This document shows, in pieces, positions 1 to 7,004 of a DNA stretch of 8,319 nt. A model generated the notes under the pieces. It searched no databases. It saw only the letters and a program-made list of their open reading frames with translations, and had not been told where the DNA came from. Position numbers and translations under genes: made by a program. Numbering within the stretch: position 1 is the first letter of the stretch; the number at the start of each line of letters is the position of its first letter. The DNA is from Desulfobulbaceae bacterium (GTDB lineage Bacteria > Desulfobacterota > Desulfobulbia > Desulfobulbales > Desulfocapsaceae): positions 1 through 8,319 of the forward strand of contig JAUVON010000107.1 of the NCBI GenBank assembly GCA_030599175.1. The letters run 5' to 3'.

Positions 1-342
1 GTCAGCAACCTTTCAGTTAACTGCTTTATTAACATCAACAAGAAAAAACAAGCCGCCAGGATTTCTGTAACCAGCCTGGGATTTCTCCTTTTTCGCAATA
101 TCGGTGGCATATTTCTGCTTACAGCAGGGTTCGCAATGCTCTTTCTCCCTGGCCAGGGCATCCTGACCATACTTATCGGTCTTCTTCTTCTTTCCTTTCC
201 GGGTAAACAAACTATGCTCAACTACCTCATTTTTAGGCCTGCCGTTCAACACAGCCTCGACTGGATTCGTAAAAAAGGCGGTAAGCCTCTATTTACCTGG
301 CCATCGCAAAAACTTCCCCCCAGACTATCCGACAAACCGTAA
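1..342 (+). CDS. Small membrane protein with PGQG transmembrane motif (5' end outside window)
   Basis: The frame is open from base 1 to the TAA at 340-342 and has no ATG, GTG or TTG before the ATG at 136, so the true start almost certainly lies left of the window. The visible part has a hydrophobic stretch (about residues 24-49), then the turn FLPGQGILTILIGLLLLSFPGK and a second hydrophobic helix. It ends in a basic tail containing RPAVQHSLDWIRKKGGKPLF. This resembles the PGPGW-type putative transmembrane family, in which two helices flank a PGxG turn and a W-I-R-x-K-x-G-x-P-L tail follows. The cellular role of that family is not established. Starting at ATG 136 would delete the first helix, so I reject that start. 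Which gene precedes it is not visible. Confidence 0.75.
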   Translation, partial: VSNLSVNCFININKKKQAARISVTSLGFLLFRNIGGIFLLTAGFAMLFLPGQGILTILIGLLLLSFPGKQTMLNYLIFRPAVQHSLDWIRKKGGKPLFTWPSQKLPPRLSDKP

Positions 343-376
343 TCAACGAATCTCCCCTTTCCTGGAAAAAGATTCA

Positions 377-393
377 GAAAAAAGAATTTTTTC
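377..393 (+). terminator. Weak AT-only hairpin with T-run after the membrane protein gene
   Basis: GAAAAAA (377-383) and TTTTTTC (387-393) form a 7-bp stem around GAA, 35 bp after the stop codon at 342. The stem is almost all A-T, so termination would be weak at best. An alternative pairing CAGAA/TTCTG (376-402 region) competes. The rest of 343-495 is AT-rich and shows no gene. Confidence 0.2.
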
Positions 394-437
394 GTTATTC
401 TGGAATTTTACTGTCCTTTTTCTGTTCGCTATTATAT

Positions 438-446
438 ACTGTTAAA
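438..446. promoter_or_regulatory. Possible activator half-site upstream of the sigma-54 activator gene
   Basis: ACTGTTAAA here is identical to nine bases of the perfect inverted repeat at 1923-1937. It lies about 50 bp before the activator start at 496, where an autoregulatory site would be expected. The second half (ATGTTC) is only a loose match. A TATACT hexamer (435-440) overlaps it and could be a -10 element, but no good -35 partner is seen. Inference only. Confidence 0.2.
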
Positions 447-495
447 AATGTTCATAAAATTGATCGGCTCGGCTTAACCCCGATAAAAGGCCTGA

Positions 496-2007
496 GTGCC
501 TTCACTGACTCTCACACATATGCAAACAGAAGATAGCGTTCAAGACATACAGAGACTGGTTCACAACCAGCATAATCTCCTTGAATCCATACCCGAAATG
601 GTCATGCTTGTTAAGGATAGTGAGTCTATTGAATACATGAATCCAAGTGCCAGAGATTTCTTTGGAGATCTCAGGAAAGAATCAATTAAAGGTCATTCCG
701 CATCAAACCAAAATGTGCGGAGTCTCCTCAACATAGTCGCCAGAACCATTCAGGATAATGCGATTGAATCGACACTGGAGACAACTTTTAATGAACACCA
801 TCTTGAATACACTTTAGCGCCGTTTCAAGGATATAAAGGAGATTCTCTTCTCTGGTTCTTTGTCAGAGACCTGACTGAAACAAAATCACAACTTGAAGAA
901 TTGACGCTCTTTCACACCAGTATAGAAACAATTCTGTCCCATAAAATTCATGAACTGAAAGAGAGTGAAAGAACCCGGCGCAGCCTTTCAAAAGAGCTCA
1001 ATTCTCTCAAAGAACATTTGAAAGACCGACCCGAAGAAGGGAAGATGGTTGGCTCCAGCAGATCACTGACCGAACTTCGGGACATGGTTTTCCAGGTGGC
1101 AAAATCCGATGCTACCATTCTAATCACCGGGGAATCGGGTACCGGCAAAGAACTGGTTGCCAACCTGATCAGGGAGAGCAGCAACCGCAATGAGAAACCT
1201 TTTCTGAAAATTAACTGTAATGCCATCAATGATTCATTGCTGGAAAGTGATCTCTTCGGTCACGAAAAAGGCGCATTCACGGGGGCAGAAGGCAAACGAA
1301 AAGGTAAGTTCGAAGTAGTGGACGGCGGCACAATTTTCCTCGATGAGATCGGAGACATCAGCCCCCGCATGCAGGCGGCCCTACTGAGAGTTCTGCAAGA
1401 CGGAGAAATAATCCGCGTTGGCGGAAATTCACCGGTCCAAATTGACGTAAGAGTCATCGCCGCAACAAACAGAGATCTTGCTGCCATGGTTCAAGATGGC
1501 AATTTTCGTCTGGATCTCTTTTACAGATTAAACATCATTAATATTTCAATCCCTCCACTCAGGGAGCGAAGGGATGATATAAACGACCTGGTCACCCATT
1601 TCATACGAAGATACAGACAGGCATTTAAAAAGGAGATCAGTTTTTTCCCTCAGTCTATACTCAACCGACTTATACAGCATGACTGGCCGGGAAATGTCCG
1701 CGAGCTCGAGAACGTTATACAGCGTGCTGTACTGATGTCTAAGAATAATGCCATTACAGAAAATGAGCTTATCTTTGACGTATTGCCCGGGGAAGAGAAC
1801 CAGCCTCAGCAGAAAAATTATCTGCAGCAACTTGATGGGCAACCCCTCAAATCGATACTGGCTGACATTGAAAAGGATATTATTATTTACTCTTTAGAGA
1901 AAAACCATGGCAACGTTGTAAAAACTGTTAAACAGTTAGAAATCGGCAAAACTGCCTTCTACGATAAACTGAAGCGCTACTCTATTTCGCCCAAAGAACA
2001 CAAGTAA
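496..2007 (+). CDS. PAS-domain sigma-54-dependent transcriptional activator (Fis-type HTH)
   Basis: This 503-residue bacterial enhancer-binding protein uses ATP hydrolysis to open sigma-54 RNA polymerase promoter complexes. A PAS-like sensor spans about residues 18-128, ending in the RDLTET linker. A charged coiled coil (about 130-180) connects it to the AAA+ domain (about 184-410). Key motifs are intact: Walker A GESGTGKE (212-219), the sigma-54 contact loop GAFTGA (259-264) and Walker B GGTIFLDEIGD (277-287). The C terminus (about 470-497) is a Fis-type helix-turn-helix. There is no response-regulator receiver domain, so control is likely by ligand or redox state at PAS, or by a partner. 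The start is GTG 496, with AAAGG at 486-490; the in-frame ATG at 520 has no ribosome binding site. The next gene downstream encodes a PilZ protein behind a candidate -24/-12 promoter, a likely target. The signal sensed cannot be read from sequence. Confidence 0.96.
   Translation: MPSLTLTHMQTEDSVQDIQRLVHNQHNLLESIPEMVMLVKDSESIEYMNPSARDFFGDLRKESIKGHSASNQNVRSLLNIVARTIQDNAIESTLETTFNEHHLEYTLAPFQGYKGDSLLWFFVRDLTETKSQLEELTLFHTSIETILSHKIHELKESERTRRSLSKELNSLKEHLKDRPEEGKMVGSSRSLTELRDMVFQVAKSDATILITGESGTGKELVANLIRESSNRNEKPFLKINCNAINDSLLESDLFGHEKGAFTGAEGKRKGKFEVVDGGTIFLDEIGDISPRMQAALLRVLQDGEIIRVGGNSPVQIDVRVIAATNRDLAAMVQDGNFRLDLFYRLNIINISIPPLRERRDDINDLVTHFIRRYRQAFKKEISFFPQSILNRLIQHDWPGNVRELENVIQRAVLMSKNNAITENELIFDVLPGEENQPQQKNYLQQLDGQPLKSILADIEKDIIIYSLEKNHGNVVKTVKQLEIGKTAFYDKLKRYSISPKEHK
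1923..1937. promoter_or_regulatory. Perfect 7-bp inverted repeat, candidate enhancer site for the activator
   Basis: AACTGTT-A-AACAGTT is a perfect 7+7 palindrome with a one-base centre. It lies inside the activator coding region, about 105 bp upstream of the transcription start expected from the -24/-12 element at 2016-2031. That is a normal distance for a Fis-type activator site. It encodes part of the HTH region (K-T-V-K-Q-L), and a palindrome of this size could occur by chance in 8 kb, so the assignment rests on position and on the matching ACTGTTAAA at 438-446. Confidence 0.25.
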
Positions 2008-2015
2008 AGGCTGCC

Positions 2016-2031
2016 AGGCATTTTTTTTGCA
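2016..2031 (+). promoter_or_regulatory. Candidate sigma-54 (-24/-12) promoter for the PilZ gene
   Basis: AGGCATT-TTTT-TTGCA matches the consensus TGGCACG-N4-TTGCA at the key GG (2017-2018) and GC (2029-2030), with the exact ten-base spacing. The mismatches are A for T at the first base, T for C and T for G in the -24 block. Transcription would begin near 2042, giving a leader of about 49 nt before ATG 2091. A sigma-54 activator gene ending at 2007 directly upstream raises the likelihood. The T-run could alternatively be read as a poor terminator tail after the activator gene, but its stem TGCC-A-GGCA has an impossible one-base loop. Confidence 0.42.
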
Positions 2032-2062
2032 TGAACAGAACCAGCTCAATAGCTACCATCTT

Positions 2063-2071
2063 TGGTATAAT
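2063..2071 (+). promoter_or_regulatory. Extended -10 promoter candidate before the PilZ gene
   Basis: TGGTATAAT is a perfect extended -10 (TGnTATAAT). No good -35 exists at the standard distance, which extended -10 promoters can tolerate. A start near 2078 would leave only about 13 nt before ATG 2091. It may act as a housekeeping promoter alongside, or instead of, the sigma-54 element just upstream. Confidence 0.3.
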
Positions 2072-2090
2072 CTTTTTCACTATATAAGTT

Positions 2091-2639
2091 ATGGCATCTA
2101 AACCCTCGAAAAATAAAGAAGCCTGTCCTTTCTGGGCCTCTGACTCCATGAAATGTAAGTTGTGTAACGATGGTCTTTTTATTCCTCTGGAGGACCATAT
2201 CAAAATATACTGCAAAACCGAAAACCATCCACAATGCCTCCAATATTCACTCTATGCTGACTCCCACTTTAAATCGCTGGAAAAAAGTGCAGGGCTTTTA
2301 AAAAACCGGCGGAAACACCCCCGTTTAGAGATTCATCATAAGGTGACTCTGATAAAATTCACAAAATCCGGCGAGATCGCTACACATTACCCTGCCACTG
2401 CAAAGACCCTGGACGTTGGTGCAGGTGGAATGCGGGTGATGCTTGATGAGATCCTGCCCGCTGACACTGAGCTCCAGTTTGCCTTTGATGACAGTTTCCC
2501 AAAACCACTCCAATCCGGAATAGGTAGAATAGAGTGGTGCAATAAACAACTGGATGAATCGGGTTATCATGCCGGACTCTCTTTTCAGGGAAAGGAGACT
2601 ATTAAGGCCATGGAGTTTTATCTAGGTGTTCATAACTGA
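2091..2639 (+). CDS. PilZ-domain protein with N-terminal cysteine cluster
   Basis: This 182-residue predicted cytoplasmic protein is a likely c-di-GMP receptor. The PilZ domain occupies about residues 70-178. The arginine motif is R74-K-H-P-R78 (RxxxR). The second binding motif appears as D108-V-G-A-G-G113, so the usual serine of (D/N)xSxxG is glycine. The N-terminal 60 residues hold five cysteines (C12, C22, C25, C41, C49), plus H36 and H46, in a C-P-F-W...C-K-L-C...Y-C...H-P-Q-C arrangement that could bind zinc or an iron-sulfur cluster; this is inference. The start is ATG 2091, because an in-frame TAA at 2085-2087 excludes anything earlier; the ribosome binding site is weak. The gene lies 83 bp after the sigma-54 activator gene and overlaps the ampG end by 10 bp on the opposite strand. 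Its output target is unknown. Confidence 0.9.
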   Translation: MASKPSKNKEACPFWASDSMKCKLCNDGLFIPLEDHIKIYCKTENHPQCLQYSLYADSHFKSLEKSAGLLKNRRKHPRLEIHHKVTLIKFTKSGEIATHYPATAKTLDVGAGGMRVMLDEILPADTELQFAFDDSFPKPLQSGIGRIEWCNKQLDESGYHAGLSFQGKETIKAMEFYLGVHN

Positions 2640-4204
2640 TTCAACATCTCCCTCTTATTTAACGCCACTGAAACCAGCCACACCAAAAACAATACGGGAA
2701 TACCCATCACCGCAGTCAGCAAAAAGAATTTTTCATAGCCGAATGTTGACACCATCGTCCCCGAATATCCGCCTATAAGCTTGGGGAAAAGTGTCATAAT
2801 TGAACTGAATATCGCGTACTGAACAGCGGTAAAGGAAATGCTGGTCAGACTCGATAAAAACGCAATAAATGCGGTAGTCGCTATCCCGGCACTGAGGTTA
2901 TCTGCGGCAATAACCATAGCCAGCAGTGTGACATCTGTGCCGCTGCCGGCAAGCACCATAAAGAGAAGATTGGTCACTGAAGAGAGAAATGCGCCAAGGA
3001 AGAGTATACTGAGCACACCAAAGCGAACAGTGAGCATACCACCGAGAAAGCCCCCCACAAGAATCATCGCAAGCCCAAAAGACTTGGTGATACCGGCGAT
3101 GACATTCTTGCTGAACCCCATATCCAGATAAAATACATTTGACACAACTCCCAGCACAATATCCGACAACCGATAAAAGCCGACAAGAAGTAAAATCACC
3201 AGGGCTGTCTTTCCGCCATATCGAACGAAAAAGTCTTTGATCGGTGCAATATAGGTTTGTCGCACCATTTGAGAATCAACAAGGCCACTCACCTCTGTTA
3301 TCTTTGCAACCGAGAGCGCTACTCCTACAGCAAAGAGAAACCTGAAAAATTCGATTAGAAAATCGGTAACCCCTTTTCCAACTGCGAAGATATCAGGAAT
3401 CCCATTTTTCAGCTCAACAGCATAGTTTCCAGAGTAGAAAAATGTCGCCGCAAATGCCAGAATTGCCAGAAGAAAAAGGGCCAGAAAACGAAGGTACTGG
3501 CTAACTGAATATCCATGTTTCTCTCTGTTTCCCCTCTCCGGCTCATCGATGCAGATGGTAGTCAGGACGCCAATCAGCATAACGGCCGCCATACACAGGT
3601 AGGTAATTTTCCAGGCATCATAACTGTAACTGCTGCTCTTGGTTCCGAGAAACGAGGCGAGGAAGAGAGAACCTGCACCAGCAACAAGCATGCCGATGCG
3701 GTATCCGGCAATATAGGTAGAGGCAAGCATTGCCTGCATGGCTGTTTTAGAACATTCAATACGATAAGCATCAATGACGATATCCTGGGTTGCCGAGGAG
3801 AAGCCCAGCATCACCGCCGCCATGGCCATCATGGTAAGGTTATTAATATTATCAGCTGGATTAATTGCTGCCATCCAACCGATTGCACAGATTATCGCCA
3901 CCTGGGCAACCAGAAGCCAGGATCTTCGCCTGCCAAGCCTGCGGGTCAGATAGGGTAATGGCATAAGGTCAACAATGGGTGCCCAAACAAATTTAAATGA
4001 ATAACCAAGGGCCGCCCAACTGAAAAAAGTCACCGCAGCCCTGCTCACTCCTGCCTCTCTCAACCAGACTGAAAGAGTCGAGAAAATAAGCAAAATTGGA
4101 ATTCCTGCTGAAAATCCGAGAAAAAGCATGGCGATCACCTTTGGATCTCCCCAGACCTTCAAACTCTGTTTCCAGTTCAGTTTTTCTCCATTACCACGGC
4201 CCAT
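2630..4204 (-). CDS. ampG: AmpG-type muropeptide permease (major facilitator superfamily)
   Basis: This 524-residue inner-membrane transporter is of the AmpG family, which imports GlcNAc-1,6-anhydroMurNAc peptides for cell-wall recycling. Hallmarks near the N terminus are LGFSAGIPILLIFSTLSVWL, REAGVS, KFVWAPIVD, LGRRRSWLL and FSSATQDIVIDAYR. Further on are FYLDMGFSKNVIAG, the GGFLGG turn, ADNLSAGIATTAFIAFLSSL and the TAVQYAIFSS helix. Many hydrophobic helices run the full length; the protein is modestly longer than the E. coli one (about 490 residues). The start is ATG at 4204, with AAGGA about ten bases upstream on the minus strand. It is divergent from cysS and convergent with the pilZ gene. 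No peptidoglycan amidase or ampR-like regulator is in the window, so a role in beta-lactamase induction cannot be inferred. Exact substrate preference is an inference from family. Confidence 0.92.
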   Translation of the reverse strand: MGRGNGEKLNWKQSLKVWGDPKVIAMLFLGFSAGIPILLIFSTLSVWLREAGVSRAAVTFFSWAALGYSFKFVWAPIVDLMPLPYLTRRLGRRRSWLLVAQVAIICAIGWMAAINPADNINNLTMMAMAAVMLGFSSATQDIVIDAYRIECSKTAMQAMLASTYIAGYRIGMLVAGAGSLFLASFLGTKSSSYSYDAWKITYLCMAAVMLIGVLTTICIDEPERGNREKHGYSVSQYLRFLALFLLAILAFAATFFYSGNYAVELKNGIPDIFAVGKGVTDFLIEFFRFLFAVGVALSVAKITEVSGLVDSQMVRQTYIAPIKDFFVRYGGKTALVILLLVGFYRLSDIVLGVVSNVFYLDMGFSKNVIAGITKSFGLAMILVGGFLGGMLTVRFGVLSILFLGAFLSSVTNLLFMVLAGSGTDVTLLAMVIAADNLSAGIATTAFIAFLSSLTSISFTAVQYAIFSSIMTLFPKLIGGYSGTMVSTFGYEKFFLLTAVMGIPVLFLVWLVSVALNKREMLNQL

Positions 4205-4315
4205 TATTGTTTTTTCCTTTTAATAGGATTATGTTATGGACAATATAAAAGCAAATTACTTACTACTAACACCCATAAAATGAATTTCACAACAAAACAT
4301 GAAAGCAATGTAACC

Positions 4316-4386
4316 GGGATTTGGAGGAGTGTTGCCAAACGTCCTCGCAGGCTGTGGATTGTTATGTCAACACTCCTCCAAATCCC
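4316..4386. repeat. Perfect 19-bp inverted repeat with 33-nt loop in the cysS leader
   Basis: The left arm 4316-4334 (starts GGGATTTGG) and right arm 4368-4386 (ends CCAAATCCC) are exact reverse complements around a 33-nt loop. The left arm carries GGAGGAG, which the stem would hide. No T-run follows on either strand and the flanking genes are divergent, so it is not a normal terminator. An outer ATGAAAG/CTTTCAT pair (4299-4305, 4410-4416) nests around it. The loop's TCCTCG (4342-4347) can also pair with CGAGGA (4395-4400), which would give a pseudoknot. AAAACATGA occurs on both sides (about 4294 and 4419). It could be a structured cysS leader RNA or a small palindromic mobile element. Confidence 0.9.
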
Positions 4387-4455
4387 TCTTTGTCCGAGGA
4401 GCAACGTAACTTTCATATAAAACATGAGCACTATCTATACCCAGTTCCATATATA

Positions 4456-5928
4456 ATGACTATCAGAATTTACAACACCTTATCAGGAAAAAGAGAAGCC
4501 CTCAAACCCCTTGAACCCGGACATGTCAAGCTCTATGTCTGCGGAATCACAACCTATGATTATTGTCATATAGGCCATGCCAGGTCTTCACTCGCCTTTG
4601 ACATGATTGTTCGGTATTTGAGATACCGGGACTATAAAGTGACATATGTACGTAATTTTACTGACATAGATGACAAAATCATTGTCAGGGCGCAAGAACA
4701 GAAATGCAGCCCGGAAGAGCTTGCCAATCGTTTTATTGATGAGTTTTATGTGGATATGGACAAACTCGGCATCGACAGGCCTGATATTGAGCCGAAAGCC
4801 ACTGAGCATATTACTGAAATGACCGATATTATCAGTGAACTCATAGATAAAGGCATGGCTTACCAGGCAGGAAACGACGTCTATTACATTGTCGACAGCT
4901 TTCCTGAATATGGCAAACTGTCAGGCAGAAACCTTGAAGATATGAAGGCGGGTGCCCGTATCTCGGTAAACGAGCAAAAAAGAAATCCGATGGATTTTGT
5001 GCTCTGGAAAGGTTCGAAGCCTGGAGAACCCACCTGGGAAAGTCCATGGGGACCAGGCCGTCCTGGCTGGCACATTGAATGTTCCGCAATGAGTCGCAAA
5101 TATCTTGGCGAAACCTTTGACATCCATGGCGGCGGCAAAGATCTGATCTTTCCACACCATGAAAATGAAATTGCCCAGAGTGAAGGAGCCAACGGCAAAC
5201 CGTTTGTAATCACCTGGATACATCATGGGTTTGTTACAATTCGTGATGAGAAAATGTCTAAATCCCTTGGAAACTTTCTTACTATCAGGGACATTCTCTC
5301 ACACTATCATCCGGAAATCCTGCGTTTTTTCGTCTTTTCAACACACTATAGAAATCCTCTCGATTTTTCTGAAACAGCAATGCAGGATGCAACGACAGGA
5401 CTGGTAAGACTGTATAAATGTATCGCAGCGGTTAACAGCCTCGACCTTGCAGCCGGTGATAAGCAATCACGTAGTGTTATCGATGACAAGGATCGTGCAA
5501 ATGTCGAAGCTCTGGAAAAACGATTCCAACAGTCAATGGATAACGACTTTAATACCGCCCAGGCCCAGGGCATCTTTTTCGATACCGCAAAAACCATTAA
5601 CAGGATTCTTAAAAATCTCCCCGCCTCTCCCCTTCCCGCTGATATCACTTTTTTAAAAGATGCCGGCTCAACACTGAAAAAACTCGGAGACATCATGGGT
5701 ATTTTACGTGAAGAAGGGACACATTTTTTAGATACGAGAAAACAGCAGATGCTTGCTGAAATTGATATTGATCAGGCAACGATTGAAGCGCTGGTTGCTG
5801 AACGTTTTCAATGCAGAGTTGAAAAGAACTGGACCAGGAGTGATGAGATACGAGATCAACTCCTGGAAAAAAACATTACACTGAAAGATAGTCCAGATGG
5901 AACTGAATGGAGTGTTAAGCGAAGTTGA
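4456..5928 (+). CDS. cysS: Cysteinyl-tRNA synthetase
   Basis: CysRS is the class I enzyme that activates cysteine with ATP and charges tRNA-Cys in the cytoplasm. From ATG 4456 the protein is 490 residues (E. coli 461). The N terminus [16 protein letters not shown] is typical of the family. The catalytic zinc ligands are C29, C209, H234 and E238. The HIGH motif is H38-I-G-H41 and the KMSKS loop is K266-M-S-K-S270. [20 protein letters not shown] is the usual zinc-site segment, and the C-terminal helical and tRNA-binding part is complete. The frame stays open upstream to 4321, but those codons run through the inverted repeat and do not resemble the family, so I start at 4456. No Shine-Dalgarno sequence precedes that ATG, which is unusual. 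amrB follows after 42 bp and is probably co-transcribed. Confidence 0.97.
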   Translation: MTIRIYNTLSGKREALKPLEPGHVKLYVCGITTYDYCHIGHARSSLAFDMIVRYLRYRDYKVTYVRNFTDIDDKIIVRAQEQKCSPEELANRFIDEFYVDMDKLGIDRPDIEPKATEHITEMTDIISELIDKGMAYQAGNDVYYIVDSFPEYGKLSGRNLEDMKAGARISVNEQKRNPMDFVLWKGSKPGEPTWESPWGPGRPGWHIECSAMSRKYLGETFDIHGGGKDLIFPHHENEIAQSEGANGKPFVITWIHHGFVTIRDEKMSKSLGNFLTIRDILSHYHPEILRFFVFSTHYRNPLDFSETAMQDATTGLVRLYKCIAAVNSLDLAAGDKQSRSVIDDKDRANVEALEKRFQQSMDNDFNTAQAQGIFFDTAKTINRILKNLPASPLPADITFLKDAGSTLKKLGDIMGILREEGTHFLDTRKQQMLAEIDIDQATIEALVAERFQCRVEKNWTRSDEIRDQLLEKNITLKDSPDGTEWSVKRS

Positions 5929-5970
5929 ATGAAGGTGTTCTGAAGATTGATCAAATCAAGGGGTAACGCC

Positions 5971-6774
5971 ATGAGACAACCAGCCGTTGCAGACCGTTTT
6001 TATCCAGGCTCCCCCAAAGCCCTTGAGCATACTATCAATGAGCTGCTGGCCGCCGAGCCTGAGCAGGAGAAAGAAGAAGCCATAGCTGTAGTCTCCCCCC
6101 ATGCCGGCTATATCTACTCAGGTGAACTTGCCGCAAAAACGCTCAACAGTGTCAAAATACCTGAAGTGGTTATAATCGTCGGCACAAATCATACCGGAGC
6201 AGGAGCTCCTGTTGCTCTTTCCACCAGCGATTGGAATATGCCACTGGGCCCTGTACCTGTAGATACAGAGATATCGAGTCTTCTGCTTGCAGGTTCCTCC
6301 CAGATCCAGCAGGATGAATCTGCCCACAGAAATGAACACTCACTTGAAGTACAGGTACCGTTTCTACAGCATTTTCAAAAAGATCTCTCAATCGTACCAC
6401 TGGTCATTTCTCTTATTTCACTTCCCCTCTGCCGGGAAATTGGTGAGACACTGGCCAAAGCGGTAAAACAGTCAGGGAAAAAGATTCTCATCCTCGCATC
6501 AACGGATATGAGCCACTATGAATCAAGAGAAACAGCGGAAAGAAAGGATCGACTTGCCCTGAAATGTGTTAAGGAACTGGAACCGGAAAAACTCTACCAG
6601 ACCGTACTGGAAAATAAAATTTCCATGTGCGGATTTATTCCTGTAACGATAACACTCTTTGCCGCCAAGATGCTTGGGGCGACTTCCGCCAGACTGATCG
6701 GATATACCGACTCCGGATATGTTTCAGGGGATAGTGACCAGGTTGTAGGGTATGCCGGTTTAACCATAAGTTAG
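5971..6774 (+). CDS. amrB: AmmeMemoRadiSam system protein B (MEMO family)
   Basis: This 267-residue protein belongs to the MEMO1/AmrB family, related in fold to non-haem iron dioxygenases. In bacteria and archaea it usually accompanies an AMMECR1 protein and a radical-SAM protein; the reaction of that system is not well established. Visible motifs are the start MRQPAVADRFYPGS, SPHAGYIYSG (H44), GTNHTG (H74), the EHSLEVQVPFLQ segment, STDMSHYE and SMCGFIP (C220). H44, H74 and C220 correspond to the metal ligands reported for human MEMO1. The start is ATG 5971, with AAGGGG at 5958-5963; an upstream in-frame TTG (5947) has no ribosome binding site and adds eight non-family residues. It lies 42 bp after cysS, likely in the same transcript. 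Its AMMECR1 and radical-SAM partners are not in this window. Confidence 0.93.
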   Translation: MRQPAVADRFYPGSPKALEHTINELLAAEPEQEKEEAIAVVSPHAGYIYSGELAAKTLNSVKIPEVVIIVGTNHTGAGAPVALSTSDWNMPLGPVPVDTEISSLLLAGSSQIQQDESAHRNEHSLEVQVPFLQHFQKDLSIVPLVISLISLPLCREIGETLAKAVKQSGKKILILASTDMSHYESRETAERKDRLALKCVKELEPEKLYQTVLENKISMCGFIPVTITLFAAKMLGATSARLIGYTDSGYVSGDSDQVVGYAGLTIS

Positions 6775-6775
6775 T

Positions 6776-6809
6776 GTCTCTTGGGAACCAAACGTTTGCA
6801 TATAGAGAC
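6776..6809. repeat. Nested inverted repeats between amrB and the tRNA gene
   Basis: GTCTCT (6776-6781) pairs with AGAGAC (6804-6809). Between them are TTGG-GAA-CCAA (6781-6791) and the perfect palindrome CAAACGTTTG (6789-6798). It begins two bases after the amrB stop codon. There is no T-tract, so it is not a clear intrinsic terminator, though it could still end or protect the cysS-amrB transcript. Confidence 0.35.
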
Positions 6810-6822
6810 CGCTTCATTTTGC

Positions 6823-6851
6823 TTGACAGTAAGGCGTCAATCTTTTATAAA
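6823..6851 (+). promoter_or_regulatory. Near-consensus sigma-70 promoter of the tRNA-Gln gene
   Basis: A perfect -35 TTGACA (6823-6828) is followed by a 17-bp spacer and -10 TATAAA (6846-6851, five of six). Transcription would start near 6858, about 14 bp before the mature tRNA. Such strong promoters are usual for single tRNA genes. Confidence 0.8.
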
Positions 6852-6871
6852 ATCGTCACACATGATCCCAC

Positions 6872-6945
6872 TGGGGGATGGTCTAATGGTAAGGCAGCGG
6901 ACTCTGACTCCGCTTATCAAGGTTCGAACCCTTGTCCCCCAGCCA
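6872..6945 (+). tRNA. tRNA-Gln, anticodon CUG
   Basis: A full cloverleaf folds. The acceptor TGGGGGA (6872-6878) pairs with TCCCCCA (6935-6941), followed by G and an encoded CCA (6943-6945). The D arm is GTC/GGC around TAATGGTAA. The anticodon stem GCGGA/TCCGC (6897-6901, 6909-6913) encloses CTCTGAC, giving anticodon CTG (6904-6906), which reads CAG. The T arm is CAAGG-TTCGAAC-CCTTG. The U1-A72 first pair is characteristic of bacterial tRNA-Gln. No clear terminator follows it. Confidence 0.97.
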
Positions 6946-7004
6946 AGTAAAATCAAACAGTTACACCTTTTCCAGAAATCAGGAATTGACACAAATAAAC
7001 ATTT

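Noticed and set aside
14..23. Perfect palindrome CAGTTAACTG as an operator
   Set aside because: It lies within the coding frame of the partial membrane protein and is short enough to occur by chance.
2008..2032. Intrinsic terminator after the sigma-54 activator (TGCCAGGCA plus T-run)
   Set aside because: The apparent stem TGCC/GGCA has a one-base loop and cannot fold; the T-run fits better as the spacer of a -24/-12 element.
3515..3958. 147-codon open frame on the + strand inside ampG
   Set aside because: It is antisense to a well-conserved ampG region, and the translated product has low-complexity His/Gly-rich composition without family resemblance.
4299..4313. Mini-frame ATGAAAGCAATGTAA before the cysS hairpin as a leader peptide
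   Set aside because: It encodes four residues (M-K-A-M), has no ribosome binding site and no Cys codon, so it is likely chance.
4316..4386. CRISPR or T-box interpretation of the hairpin region
   Set aside because: There is only one palindrome with no repeat-spacer array, and no T-box motif, specifier stem or antiterminator was recognised.
4321..4455. N-terminal 45-residue extension of CysRS starting at TTG 4321
   Set aside because: The segment runs through the inverted repeat, has no ribosome binding site and no resemblance to the family; MTIRIYNTL at 4456 is the normal CysRS start.
5066..5082. TGGCAC-like element in cysS as a sigma-54 promoter
   Set aside because: It lacks the -12 TTGC at the correct distance and lies deep in coding sequence for the conserved zinc-site segment.
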